Shown here: in pieces, positions 35,336 through 44,954 of the stretch
How positions within the stretch are numbered: the first letter of the stretch is position 1
How the letters are laid out: each line of letters starts with the position of its first letter
Source: Flavobacteriaceae bacterium
GTDB lineage: Bacteria > Bacteroidota > Bacteroidia > Flavobacteriales > Flavobacteriaceae
NCBI GenBank assembly: GCA_027073495.1
Contig: JALSVQ010000164.1
Location: 24,845-88,844 of the forward strand
DNA length: 64,000 bases
Reading direction: 5' to 3'
Position numbers and translations under genes: made by a program
Notes under the pieces: generated by a model
The model's input: only the letters and a program-made list of their open reading frames with translations
The model's database searches: none
What the model was told of the DNA's origin: nothing

Positions 35336-36930
35336 TAAACTGTTATTACACTAAAATTCAAATCTAAAGGGTCTAATTGTTTAGCCAATAAATCTATTAA
35401 TTCACTACCAATTATCTCGTATATAACGCTAAAATTCTGATGGCGCTCTTGTAAACTTCCATTAGGAAATAACTCATTTTTTAGTTGACGTATTTTTTGG
35501 ACTTCATCATCAAAACGTATTTTTTCTGCTTTATAAAAACGCTTTTCCAGCTTTTCTAAACTATTCATTTGACGTTTTTGTTCAGCACTTACAGCACCAT
35601 AAAATGATTTGTCGGTTTGTTTTACACTTGCTTCCAATAGTTTAAACTGATTGTGCAATGTTTTTCGTAAGGCTTCAAAATCTATAGGATTCTTGCTTAT
35701 TTCCTTTACCTTTTGCTTAATTAAACTTGCGGTATCCAAAAATAAATCCTTGTAATTCAAATTTAATTTTTCAATTTGTTTCTGCTGTTTTACTGTGATT
35801 AACAAAGCTGAATTACGCAACAAATAGATAGGAAAAATGACATTATTAATGTCAAAATACGCTTTGAGCTCTAGCCAATATGCCAATTCGCCACCACCAC
35901 CAATATAGCACAGATTGGGCAAAATAACCTCTTGATATAATGGACGCATCAAAACGTTAGGAGAGAAGCGTTCAGGAAATTTTTCCAATTCGCTTTGTAT
36001 TTCTTCAGGACTAAAAGAAATATTGGTATTATTAATAAAATAGCTATTTTCTTTATAAATAATGCGTTCTCGTAAATTATTTTTCAAATAAAAGAGATTG
36101 ATTGCTCTTGGGTTTACTTGTATTTTATAGTTTGTTTTTAGCTTGTCTATGGTCTTTTTTACGGTATTGTAGCATAATTGCTCTTTTAGTTCTTTACGAA
36201 TATACGGCTTAAAAATTGTTTTTAAATCCTTATTATCAGCGTCTAATATAACTAATCCATAGCTTTTGAACAGTTCATTAGCTAATCGTAATGTTGCTTT
36301 GGCAAGATTCGTTTCTTTGTTGTAAGATTCATTAAATAATGCTAATAATTCATCGCTATATTCACTTGCTGTTAATGTATTTTTAAATGCCTCAAATGAA
36401 GCTTCTAAACCTTGTGTATTCAAGCTTCCTACTGCACCTTGCGCTTCTTTTTCCCAAGTTATTTTCTTGTTTTTATAATTAAAATAGCGAATTTCATCAA
36501 AATCGTGATCTTCACTAGCCATCCAATAAATAGGCACAAAATGAGCATCAGGAAATACTTCGTTTAATTGCTTGCTAAGATTGATTGCACTAATTATTTT
36601 ATACAAAAAATACAAGGGTCCCGTGAAGAGATTGAGTTGATGCCCTGTGGTAATGGTAAACGTATTTGCTTTTGCTAATAATGCAATATTAGCTGCTGTT
36701 TCATTTGAAATAGGAATACTTTTATAGTGTTCATTTAGTACATTGACCAATATTTCACGTTGTTCTTTGTCTAAATTATTCGTTCTTTTTAATGCTATTT
36801 GTTTTTTAAAACCATCAATATCAGGATAATTACCTAAAAAAGGTTGTAGTTTCTCATCATTAACTATATAATCAATAACTGTTTTAGAGAAACTATTGGT
36901 ATCTTGATATGAAAGTGTTTCTTTGTGCAT
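35335..36930 (-). CDS. bshC: Bacillithiol synthase BshC (cysteine-adding enzyme)
   Basis: 531 aa, the full length of the family, which adds L-cysteine to glucosaminyl-malate. Conserved stretches include TFTITTGHQLNLFTGPLYFL (about 92-111), PIYWMASEDHDFDEI (ATP/nucleotide-binding HxxH-like region), FERFSPNVLMRPLYQEVILP (in part), NLCYIGGGGELAYWLELK, and the C-terminal coiled coil before LFPNGSLQERHQNF. It starts one base into the methyltransferase stop. bshA is 10 kb away on the other strand. Confidence 0.96.
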   Translation of the reverse strand: MHKETLSYQDTNSFSKTVIDYIVNDEKLQPFLGNYPDIDGFKKQIALKRTNNLDKEQREILVNVLNEHYKSIPISNETAANIALLAKANTFTITTGHQLNLFTGPLYFLYKIISAINLSKQLNEVFPDAHFVPIYWMASEDHDFDEIRYFNYKNKKITWEKEAQGAVGSLNTQGLEASFEAFKNTLTASEYSDELLALFNESYNKETNLAKATLRLANELFKSYGLVILDADNKDLKTIFKPYIRKELKEQLCYNTVKKTIDKLKTNYKIQVNPRAINLFYLKNNLRERIIYKENSYFINNTNISFSPEEIQSELEKFPERFSPNVLMRPLYQEVILPNLCYIGGGGELAYWLELKAYFDINNVIFPIYLLRNSALLITVKQQKQIEKLNLNYKDLFLDTASLIKQKVKEISKNPIDFEALRKTLHNQFKLLEASVKQTDKSFYGAVSAEQKRQMNSLEKLEKRFYKAEKIRFDDEVQKIRQLKNELFPNGSLQERHQNFSVIYEIIGSELIDLLAKQLDPLDLNFSVITV

Positions 36931-37625
36931 TATTTTCTTTGAAATAAGGTGTAAACATACTTTCGTATTTCACCGCTTGGCATAGTATAATCATAGTCCA
37001 TTGCCTTTAGAAGAACAAAATTGTGACCTAATTTTTCTGTTAACATTTCACTATTATAGCGTTTTACAGGTAGTCCACTACAAGTTGTTGCGCCTTCCAA
37101 ATTAAATGTTGCTAATATAACGTGTCCTTTTGATTTCACTTTACTTTTTAATAAATCAAAATAGGTTTTTTGGTCTTTTTCAGCAGTAAAAAAATGAAGT
37201 ACCGCTCTATCATGCCATAAATCGAGTAGGGGAAGGGCTAATAATGCTTTAGGTCTTGTTAAATCTTCTACAATCCATTGCACTGAAGAGGCTTTATCAC
37301 CTAAGCGTTGTTTAATTTTATTTAAAGCACAATTACTGATGTCATTAGCAATGAGGTTAGTATATTCACTAGCTATCAAGCTATCAATAAGTGTACTCGC
37401 ACCACAACCTGGGTGAAATTGAATAGCATCTTTTGCTAGATTGCATGTTGCTATCAACTCCAAACTAGGTTTTGATTCTTTCTCATACCAACCTAATGTT
37501 GTAATATCTGCATCGGTATAGATATCGCACCAATATTCATCTAAATTTTTGGCAACTTCTCCAGGTGTGCTACAGCATCCTGAATTTTTACCGTCAATAC
37601 TACAAGAATTTGCTTCACTCATCAT
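36930..37625 (-). CDS. Class I SAM-dependent methyltransferase with Cys-rich N-terminus
   Basis: 231 aa. The N-terminus holds SCSIDGKNSGCCSTPG (three Cys within residues 7-18), then WCDIYT; the SAM-binding loop is AIQFHPGCGASTLIDSL with the second acidic position in LIANDIS and the post-motif DLWHDRAVLHFF. The overall layout is like small-molecule thiol or metalloid methyltransferases, for which the Cys cluster would fit, but the substrate cannot be inferred. Two Met start codons adjoin (37625 and 37622). It lies between rimO and bshC. Confidence 0.75.
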   Translation of the reverse strand: MMSEANSCSIDGKNSGCCSTPGEVAKNLDEYWCDIYTDADITTLGWYEKESKPSLELIATCNLAKDAIQFHPGCGASTLIDSLIASEYTNLIANDISNCALNKIKQRLGDKASSVQWIVEDLTRPKALLALPLLDLWHDRAVLHFFTAEKDQKTYFDLLKSKVKSKGHVILATFNLEGATTCSGLPVKRYNSEMLTEKLGHNFVLLKAMDYDYTMPSGEIRKYVYTLFQRK

Positions 37626-37635
37626 TTCGTTTTAT

Positions 37636-38940
37636 TTAAACGGGTTCTCCATAGAGATCAAAATCACCAGCATCATAGATTTTGATATTTATAAATTTAC
37701 CGATATTTATATAATGTTTACGCCCATCAACCAAAACTTCATTATCTACATCTGGCGAATCAAATTCGGTACGTCCTACAAAATAATCACCATCCTTACG
37801 ATCAAAAATACATTTATAGGTTTTTCCGATACGTTTTTGGTTTTCTTCAAACGAAATCTGGCTTTGTACTTCCATCAGTTCATTAACACGGCGTTTTTTT
37901 GTTTCCTCAGGTACATTATCTTCAAGTTTGAAAGCGCTTGTATCTTCTTCGTGCGAATAGGTAAAAGCGCCCATACGCTCAAAACGCATTTCTTGAACCC
38001 ATTTTTTAAGTTCCTGAAACTGTGCTTCGGTTTCATTAGGATAACCAACAATTAATGTTGTTCTAATATTAATATTTGGTACAAAATCTCTAAACTTATG
38101 AATTAACGCCGTAGTTTTCTCGTGAGAAGTACCACGTTTCATAGATTTTAAGATTTCATCATTGATATGCTGTAACGGAATATCAAGATAATTACATACT
38201 TTTGGTTCATCGCGCATCACTTCTAACACATCCATAGGAAACCCTGAAGGAAATGCATAGTGCAAACGAATCCATTCAATACCATCTATTTTAACCAATT
38301 CGCGCAATAAATCTGCCAGTCTTCGCTTTTTATAAATATCTAAACCGTAGTAAGTTAAATCTTGGGCGATGAGTATCAATTCTTTAACACCATTTTTAGC
38401 TAATTTAGTAGCTTCTTCGACTAAATTTTCAATGGGTTGCGAAATATTTCCGCCACGCATTAATGGTATTGCGCAGAAGGAGCAAGGTCTATCACAGCCT
38501 TCGGCTATTTTGAGATAAGCATAATGCGGAGGCGTTGTCGTTAAGCGTTCGCCTACCAATTCGTGTTTATAATCGGCATCTAATGCTTGGAGTAGATTGG
38601 TCAAATCGTGTGTGCCAAAATAGGCATCGACATCAGGTATTTCTTTTTCCAAATCAGGTTTGTAGCGTTCACTTAAGCAACCTGTTACAAATACTTTATC
38701 TACTTTTCCGGCTTCTTTTTGCTTGGCATATTCCAAGATGGTATTTATAGATTCTTCCTTGGCATCGCCTATAAAACCACAGGTATTGATTACAACGATA
38801 TTACCATCATCACTTTCGTGAGATACCTCCTTGTTGTTTGCTTTAAGTTGTCCCATCAATACCTCAGAATCATAGAGGTTTTTAGAACAGCCTAATGTAA
38901 CTACGTTTATTTTATTTTTTTTGATTGATTTCGTTCGCAT
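37636..38940 (-). CDS. rimO: Ribosomal protein S12 methylthiotransferase RimO
   Basis: 434-aa radical-SAM enzyme that methylthiolates Asp88 (E. coli numbering) of ribosomal protein S12. N-terminal [4Fe-4S] Cys in VTLGCSKNLYDSE, NTCGFIGDAKEES and VTGCLSERY; radical-SAM cluster CDRPCSFCAIPLMRGG; DLTYYGLDIY is the typical RimO variant; TRAM domain at the C-terminus (about 365-434). Distinguished from MiaB by the GCSKN motif. Followed by the methyltransferase gene after 10 nt. Confidence 0.96.
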   Translation of the reverse strand: MRTKSIKKNKINVVTLGCSKNLYDSEVLMGQLKANNKEVSHESDDGNIVVINTCGFIGDAKEESINTILEYAKQKEAGKVDKVFVTGCLSERYKPDLEKEIPDVDAYFGTHDLTNLLQALDADYKHELVGERLTTTPPHYAYLKIAEGCDRPCSFCAIPLMRGGNISQPIENLVEEATKLAKNGVKELILIAQDLTYYGLDIYKKRRLADLLRELVKIDGIEWIRLHYAFPSGFPMDVLEVMRDEPKVCNYLDIPLQHINDEILKSMKRGTSHEKTTALIHKFRDFVPNINIRTTLIVGYPNETEAQFQELKKWVQEMRFERMGAFTYSHEEDTSAFKLEDNVPEETKKRRVNELMEVQSQISFEENQKRIGKTYKCIFDRKDGDYFVGRTEFDSPDVDNEVLVDGRKHYINIGKFINIKIYDAGDFDLYGEPV

Positions 38941-38960
38941 GAATCGTTATTTAACCGCTA

Positions 38961-40493
38961 TTATTGTTTTTTCTTTTTAAAATATCCAAATAGGAAATAA
39001 AATAGGATGGCTCCAAATACCCAATAACGATACGAAACGCGTTCACCATCACCACCGACAGTACTCATTATTCTATTCCAATGGATTGATTTTAGTTTAT
39101 CAGCAAAAGTTTTTGCATTCATATTCCAACTCCAGAATATAAAAACGGGCTTTCCTACCACGTGATCAAAAGGAACAAAGCCCCAATAACGTGAATCTTC
39201 TGAGTTATGACGATTGTCTCCCATCATCCAGTAGTAATCTTGTTTGAATGTATAAGTAGCTGCAGGCTTACCATTAATTAATATTGTATCACCATCTAAT
39301 TGGACATCGTTATTTTCATATACTTCAATCAATCTTTTGTAGAGCGGTAAGGTTTTTTTGTTCAGCGTTACTGTTTCTCCTGCTTTTGGTATTGCAATTG
39401 GTCCATAATTATCTCGAGACCATTTGTAGTCTATGCTATGCGGAAAAAGACTTTTATTAAATATTCCTTTTGGATCTTCTTTCTTTGCTAATGAAGCTAT
39501 TATTGGGTTGTTTTTTAGTTTATTGTATTTTTCTGCTGTTAGATTCAAAATGTATTTTCCTTTACCCAGTCGTCCACCTTCAGTGATGTTATATTTCTTA
39601 AAAAATTCTTGACTTAATGCTTCACTGTTTTTGGTACTCACATTGTACATATATTGTAGATCTGCACGGTAAGGCATTTTTGATAAGGTATCATTAATGT
39701 AGATTTCACCATGTTTTATTTCCAATTTATCACCAGCTATAGCCACACAACGTTTTACATAATTAGAGCGTTTATCCAAGGGTTTGTCTACATGCCTTCC
39801 TGAAGGATCTCTAAAGAAATACACTGTATCAGCTGGCCAATGAAAGACTACAATATCATTATTTTTTATTTTTTGAATGCCAGGAAAACGAAATGATGGT
39901 AATTGTGGTTTGCTTAAATATGATTTTCCTAAAAATGGCATGGTATCGTGAACCATAGGGAAAGCAATAGGCGTAGTTGGTGTTTTGGCACCATAATGAA
40001 ACTTACTTACAAATAGATAATCACCAACTAACAATGATTTTTCTAGTGATGACGTTGGAATAGCATACGGTTGCATTACGTAAGTATGTACCATAGTAGC
40101 AACGATTACTGCAAAGAGTAAAGATGCTAAAAGAGTATCATCATTTTTCTTTGTGATAGGGCGATACTCTGTTTTGTCATTATAATTAATAGTAAAGATA
40201 TAAAAACCTAAAGTAACCACCGCTAGTACTTTGTCTTTTGTTGTGTCATGTCTATAAGTGGACATCGTTTCCGCCCAAATTATCCCAAACATAAAAAGAT
40301 TGATAATTGGTACAAATAGTAATATAACCCACCATTTTGGGCGCTTTATGATATCCATAAATACCACTGCGTTGTAAATAGGTATCAAGGCTAACCATTT
40401 ATTTTTTCCAGCTTTTTCATACAGTTTCCAAGTACCTAAAAAATGAATCACTTGAAGGATTAGAAAAAATATAAACCATTGTATTAGTGTCAT
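38961..40493 (-). CDS. lepB: Signal peptidase I LepB, long Bacteroidota form
   Basis: 510 aa, much longer than E. coli LepB because of an N-terminal helix pair (about 1-115) and an insertion between the catalytic boxes. Ser nucleophile in AIPTSSLEKSLLVGDYLFVSK; general-base Lys in NYVKRCVAIAGDKLEI; box E MMGDNRHNSEDSRYWGFVP. A further helix is at the C-terminus. It removes signal peptides at the inner membrane. It follows the DUF5683 gene by 14 nt. Confidence 0.95.
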   Translation of the reverse strand: MTLIQWFIFFLILQVIHFLGTWKLYEKAGKNKWLALIPIYNAVVFMDIIKRPKWWVILLFVPIINLFMFGIIWAETMSTYRHDTTKDKVLAVVTLGFYIFTINYNDKTEYRPITKKNDDTLLASLLFAVIVATMVHTYVMQPYAIPTSSLEKSLLVGDYLFVSKFHYGAKTPTTPIAFPMVHDTMPFLGKSYLSKPQLPSFRFPGIQKIKNNDIVVFHWPADTVYFFRDPSGRHVDKPLDKRSNYVKRCVAIAGDKLEIKHGEIYINDTLSKMPYRADLQYMYNVSTKNSEALSQEFFKKYNITEGGRLGKGKYILNLTAEKYNKLKNNPIIASLAKKEDPKGIFNKSLFPHSIDYKWSRDNYGPIAIPKAGETVTLNKKTLPLYKRLIEVYENNDVQLDGDTILINGKPAATYTFKQDYYWMMGDNRHNSEDSRYWGFVPFDHVVGKPVFIFWSWNMNAKTFADKLKSIHWNRIMSTVGGDGERVSYRYWVFGAILFYFLFGYFKKKKQ

Positions 40494-40507
40494 AATATAT
40501 TATTTTT

Positions 40508-41035
40508 TTAAAATTTATAAGTCACTGTTAAAGCCATTGTATTAACAGTATTAATATCTTGAATAAGTGTTGGGCTAAATGTTAATTTTTCATTGACATT
40601 GAAGCTTTTGAGATGTGCATCTACTACAGCATCAACAATGTTTAGCGCATAAATACCAATGGAAACCATAAGTAATAAATCACGATCTTTTTTAACTGTT
40701 TTCATCGCATTAATAAGCTGTGAGTCGCTAAAAAATGGATAATTATCACTAGAGCCTTGTAAACGTAGTTTGTAGGCATCACGAAAATTAGTATATTGGT
40801 TATTACGTTGTACATAAAAATACACACTTGTGCCAATTGCTGCGTAAACAATCGGAACTTTCCAATATTTTTTATTGTATGCTTGCCCTAAACCTGGCAA
40901 AATAGCTGAGTAAAAAGCAGCAGTAGATGGCGCTAAAGGATTGAGCTTTGGTTCGGTTTCTTTAGTTGACGTTTTTTGAGAATATCCCCAAAAAGTAGTC
41001 ATAAAAAGTAATAAAAAAAGAAACCTGTTCACCAT
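40508..41035 (-). CDS. DUF5683 membrane-associated protein
   Basis: 175 aa with a signal peptide (FLFLLLFMTTFWGYSQ). The sequence APSTAAFYSAILPGLGQAYNKKYWKVP (about 36-62) with following IGTSVYFYVQRNNQY is the hallmark of the DUF5683 family, which in Bacteroidota is usually found between parB and lepB as here. Function unknown; likely periplasmic or inner-membrane attached. Confidence 0.85.
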   Translation of the reverse strand: MVNRFLFLLLFMTTFWGYSQKTSTKETEPKLNPLAPSTAAFYSAILPGLGQAYNKKYWKVPIVYAAIGTSVYFYVQRNNQYTNFRDAYKLRLQGSSDNYPFFSDSQLINAMKTVKKDRDLLLMVSIGIYALNIVDAVVDAHLKSFNVNEKLTFSPTLIQDINTVNTMALTVTYKF

Positions 41036-41041
41036 TGTTAT

Positions 41042-41932
41042 TTATTGAATTAATTTTTTAATTCGGTTGAAATCGGCATCAGAATAAAAAGGAATACTAA
41101 TACTTCCTTTTCCTTTTTTATCACGCTTAATGCTGATATTAGAACCAAAAAACTCCGTTAATGCTTCTTTGGCAGCAATGATATGTTGCGGAATTTCAGC
41201 TACTTCTTTTTTATCAGAAGTGTCTTTATTTTTTAATGCTTTAACCAATTCTTCTGTTTGTCGAACAGAGAGTTTATCTTTTAATATTTTTTCATAAACA
41301 TCAAGTTGTTCATCTTCATTGGTACAGTTTATTAATGCTCTACCGTGTCCCATAGATAAAAAGCCATCGCGCATGCCTGTTTGTACAATAGGATGTAACT
41401 TTAACAAACGGAGATAGTTAGTAATGGTAGAACGTTTTTTTCCTACACGTTTGCTCATTTCTTCTTGTGTCAGATCTACTTGTTCAATAAGCTGTTTATA
41501 CGAAAGTGCCACTTCTATTGGGTCTAGTTCAGCACGTTGTATATTTTCTACCAATGCCATTTCAAGCATTTCTTGGTCATTTGCTAGACGAATATAAGCT
41601 GGTATGGTTTGCATGCCGTTGAGCTTAGAAGCTCTAAAACGACGTTCTCCAGAAACCAATTGGTATTTGTTTTCTGCAAGTTTGCGCACTGTAATAGGTT
41701 GAATAACACCTAATGATTCTATAGAAGTAGCCAATTCTTGAAGCTGCATTGCATCAAATTTCTTTCGTGGCTGAAAAGGGTTTACTTCTATGAGACCAAT
41801 AGGAATTTCAAGAATATTTCCTACCACTTCATTAGCACCTTTGTCACTAGCTTTGGCAATTGCTTTTGTAGGATCATTTAAAATGGCATTTAAGCCACGT
41901 CCCAGACGTTGTTTTTTGGTTACTTTTGCCAT
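41042..41932 (-). CDS. parB: Chromosome-partitioning protein ParB
   Basis: 296 aa. CTP-binding N-domain with NPFQPRK and SGERRFRASKL, the central parS-binding helix-turn-helix (LTQEEMSKRVGKKRSTITNY), and a C-terminal dimerisation region ending in IPFYSDADFNRIKKLI. It is the CTP-dependent clamp that loads at parS; no parS palindrome was seen in the window. It starts 2 nt after parA. Confidence 0.96.
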   Translation of the reverse strand: MAKVTKKQRLGRGLNAILNDPTKAIAKASDKGANEVVGNILEIPIGLIEVNPFQPRKKFDAMQLQELATSIESLGVIQPITVRKLAENKYQLVSGERRFRASKLNGMQTIPAYIRLANDQEMLEMALVENIQRAELDPIEVALSYKQLIEQVDLTQEEMSKRVGKKRSTITNYLRLLKLHPIVQTGMRDGFLSMGHGRALINCTNEDEQLDVYEKILKDKLSVRQTEELVKALKNKDTSDKKEVAEIPQHIIAAKEALTEFFGSNISIKRDKKGKGSISIPFYSDADFNRIKKLIQ

Positions 41933-41934
41933 AA

Positions 41935-42699
41935 TTACGCGTTATTTTTTACTATTTCGTTTGCTAAATTTAAATAATTCACTGCACCTTTGCTACTTGC
42001 ATCATAAGCAATAATACTTTCTCCAAAGCTAGGCGCTTCACTCAATCGGATATTTCGTTGTATAATAGTTTTGAAAACCATATCACCAAAATGTTTGTTT
42101 ACTTCATCTACAACTTGATTTGAAAGACGTAATCTACTGTCATACATGGTGAGTAACAATCCTTCGATATCCAAATCTGGATTATGAATTTTTTGAATAC
42201 TTTTTACAGTATTGAGGAGCTTTCCTAAACCTTCTAAGGCATAATATTCACATTGTATAGGAATAACTACAGAATCTGAAGCTGTTAATGCATTTAAAGT
42301 CAATAAACCAAGTGAAGGCGCACAATCAATGATGATATAATCATAGTCATCTTTAATAGGAGCAATAGCTTCTCTAAGCATATATTCTCTTCGTTCTTTG
42401 TCCACCAGTTCTATTTCAATAGCGACAAGGTCAATATGAGCAGGAATCAGATCTACATTAGGTGAGTTTGTAGTTACTATTACCTTTTTAGCTTTGGCAG
42501 AATGCTCGAGCAATTCATAAGTTCCTAGTTCTACAGTTTCTACATCAATACCTAAACCAGAAGTAGCATTTGCTTGTGGGTCAGCATCAATTAAAAGCAC
42601 TTTTTTTTCTAGAACACCTAGTGAAGCTGCAAGATTGACAGATGTTGTTGTCTTTCCTACACCACCTTTTTGATTGGCTATTGCTATTATTTTCCCCAT
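41935..42699 (-). CDS. parA: Chromosome-partitioning ATPase ParA
   Basis: 254 aa. Deviant Walker A AIANQKGGVGKTTTSVNLAA at the N-terminus, LLIDADPQANATSGLG, and Walker-B-like YDYIIIDCAPSLGLLTLNAL. Length and absence of a long N-terminal extension match chromosomal rather than plasmid ParA. First gene of the parA-parB-DUF5683-lepB order. A 267-bp AT-rich gap to the SDR gene upstream shows no recognised site. Confidence 0.96.
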   Translation of the reverse strand: MGKIIAIANQKGGVGKTTTSVNLAASLGVLEKKVLLIDADPQANATSGLGIDVETVELGTYELLEHSAKAKKVIVTTNSPNVDLIPAHIDLVAIEIELVDKERREYMLREAIAPIKDDYDYIIIDCAPSLGLLTLNALTASDSVVIPIQCEYYALEGLGKLLNTVKSIQKIHNPDLDIEGLLLTMYDSRLRLSNQVVDEVNKHFGDMVFKTIIQRNIRLSEAPSFGESIIAYDASSKGAVNYLNLANEIVKNNA

Positions 42700-42966
42700 A
42701 TTGATACTACTGTTTTTTGAATTTGTAAAATTACATTTTTTTATGAGAATTTAAAATACAAAGCTGATAAAAAAAAGTTAATATGAATAAATGACATTAG
42801 ACTGCTTTACTGATTGAAAAAAAAGCTGATTTATTTACTTACTTGTACTCGTAAGTTTTGATATTTATTCTAATTAGATAAATTCCAAAAACAAAAAAAA
42901 ATTCGTTTAATAATTTTTCACTCAAGTCTTGGGAATTACTCTCAAACTAACATTATTATATCAACA

Positions 42967-43848
42967 CTATTTTCGTTTTTTGCTTTTTATCATAGCTTCT
43001 AGAGCATCCCACATATCTTCTGGAATAGCTTCCAAAAGATTGAATTGCCCAGCCCCTTTAAGCCACTCACCACCATCTATGGTTATGACTTCACCATTGA
43101 CATAAGCAGAGAAATCACTCATGAGATATGCAGCAAGATTAGCTAACTCTTGATGAACACCAACACGTTTTAAAGGGTTTCTTTTGGCTAAATCAAATTT
43201 GTCTTTGAGGTCTCCAGGTAATAACCTATCCCAAGCACCTTTTGTAGGGAAAGGACCAGGAGCAATAGCATTAAAACGGATGCCATATTTTGCCCATTCT
43301 ACAGCAAGCGAACGTGTCATAGCCAATACGCCAGCTTTTGCAGTAGCAGATGGGACAACATAAGATGAACCTGTCCAAGCGTAAGTGGTTACTATATTGA
43401 GTACAGTAGCTGCATCTTGTTTCTTATCAATCCAATGCTTACCCAATGCAAGGGTACAGTTTTTTGTTCCTTTAAGCACAATGTCAATGATGGTGTCAAA
43501 TGCATTAGCAGAAAGGCGCTCTGTTGGACTTATGAAATTTCCAGCAGCATTGTTTAACAAGCCATCAATTTGACCAAAGTGAGCAATAGCTGCATCGCGC
43601 ATAGTCACTACTTGTTCATAATAACGCACATCACAAGCTAAAGCTAAAACTTCACCTTGAGCAGTTATTCGTAGTTCTTGAGCTGTATTTTGGAGTTTTT
43701 CTAAATTTCGCGAAGTAATGACTACATTGGCACCCAATTCCAAAAAATATTTAGTCATTGCTTTTCCTAAGCCCGACCCTCCGCCTGTTACAATATATGT
43801 TTTTCCTTGTAATGCGTTGTCTCTAAGCATTGGTTTTGTGTAGTTCAT
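42967..43848 (-). CDS. SDR oxidoreductase, 2,4-dienoyl-CoA reductase-like
   Basis: 293 aa. Rossmann motif TGGGSGLGKAM (about 19-29) and NNAAGNFISP. At the position of the usual YxxxK the sequence is VVPSATAKAGVLAM, the variant seen in mitochondrial-type 2,4-dienoyl-CoA reductase, where Tyr acts elsewhere; FNAIAPGPFPTKGA also matches. Probably reduces unsaturated enoyl-CoA during beta-oxidation, though other SDR roles cannot be excluded. No other fatty-acid degradation genes are adjacent. Confidence 0.8.
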   Translation of the reverse strand: MNYTKPMLRDNALQGKTYIVTGGGSGLGKAMTKYFLELGANVVITSRNLEKLQNTAQELRITAQGEVLALACDVRYYEQVVTMRDAAIAHFGQIDGLLNNAAGNFISPTERLSANAFDTIIDIVLKGTKNCTLALGKHWIDKKQDAATVLNIVTTYAWTGSSYVVPSATAKAGVLAMTRSLAVEWAKYGIRFNAIAPGPFPTKGAWDRLLPGDLKDKFDLAKRNPLKRVGVHQELANLAAYLMSDFSAYVNGEVITIDGGEWLKGAGQFNLLEAIPEDMWDALEAMIKSKKRK

Positions 43849-43910
43849 AGTTTTTATTTTTTCAGATTGACAAAGTACAAAAAAAAACAGGAATAATGTT
43901 GTTTTTTAGC

Positions 43911-44954
43911 TTAAAATTTTAATAAATCCAGCGTCTTTTGGCGTTGGATTTTTTTTGTTTCGGTATAAATAAATTGATCTAAAAAATAAAAACTTTTAGG
44001 AGTTTGATATTTATGTAGTTCGGTATTAGTTGTATCAATTTCAAGATTATATGGTTTGCTTTCTATAACAATAATAAGTTTGTTTTCTAATAGCTCATCG
44101 GGGATGCTTGCTACAAAAAAAGGAACACAAATATGCTTTGAAAGTGCTGCTTCTACTTGCTCTGGTACAATTTTGTAGCTACCACTATTAATGATGTTAT
44201 CATAGCGTCCAAGCCATTCAAATTGTTTTGTATTTATGATATTGACAATATCATTAGTTGTAATAGTATTTTCGCTTAAATGTGGCGCTTTAATCACTAG
44301 GCGATTGCTGCTGTCACTACTAATACTAATATCGGGTAAAACAGTGTAATATTTAATATTCTTTATTAATTCCTTTGCGGCAATATGTGTAATGGTTTCC
44401 GTCATGCCATAAGTAGCGAAGCATTGTGTTTTTAAAGTATAAATTTGTGCTAATAAAGTATTATTTATAGCACCGCCACCAATAATTATTTTTGATACTA
44501 AACCTAAATCTTTTAATGAATGTTGCACTTGAAGAGGCACCATAGCTCCAAAATCATATTTTTTTGTATTCCCTGATAATGGACTGCTGTTTGTAGGCAA
44601 AATATCCAATTCCCAACCATTTATCAAGGCACGCAGTAACATCATTTTTCCTGCTATAAAAGTAGTAGAAAGGCATAGAAATGCTTTGGTTTTATTGGAT
44701 AATTTGAAGTGTTTTGCTGTGGCAATCGCACTGGCTACCATAGCTTTTTTTTGCAGTTGAATTTGCTTTGGTTTTCCTGTAGATCCTGAAGTATTAATAG
44801 TTACATAATTATTGTTATTAAACCACTGACATAAAAACAAATAGCTATCATTATCTAAAGTTTTTATAGTAGTTAATAAATCATTTATTCCGAGATAATA
44901 TTTACCATTAAGTTTAAAATCAGGATGGATAAGAGACGTGTTAATTAGCTGCAT
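43911..44954 (-). CDS. menE: o-succinylbenzoate-CoA ligase MenE (short form)
   Basis: 347 aa, shorter than typical MenE (about 450). AMP-binding core TINTSGSTGKPKQIQL, ATYGMTETITHIAAKE and WLGRYDNIINSG are clear, and the C-terminal catalytic Lys is kept in ETKKIQRQKT. The usual N-terminal portion is reduced, as in other Bacteroidota. It lies two genes from menC, with the CPBP gene between; start overlaps the CPBP stop by 14 nt. Confidence 0.85.
   Translation of the reverse strand: MQLINTSLIHPDFKLNGKYYLGINDLLTTIKTLDNDSYLFLCQWFNNNNYVTINTSGSTGKPKQIQLQKKAMVASAIATAKHFKLSNKTKAFLCLSTTFIAGKMMLLRALINGWELDILPTNSSPLSGNTKKYDFGAMVPLQVQHSLKDLGLVSKIIIGGGAINNTLLAQIYTLKTQCFATYGMTETITHIAAKELIKNIKYYTVLPDISISSDSSNRLVIKAPHLSENTITTNDIVNIINTKQFEWLGRYDNIINSGSYKIVPEQVEAALSKHICVPFFVASIPDELLENKLIIVIESKPYNLEIDTTNTELHKYQTPKSFYFLDQFIYTETKKIQRQKTLDLLKF

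Noticed and set aside
37549-38055. 168-aa plus-strand frame opposite rimO and the methyltransferase
   Set aside because: Antisense shadow of rimO and the methyltransferase; composition is Phe- and Ile-rich as expected from reverse-complemented AT-rich coding DNA.
42700-42966. parS or replication origin near parAB
   Set aside because: No 16-bp parS-like palindrome or DnaA-box cluster was seen; the gap is simply AT-rich.
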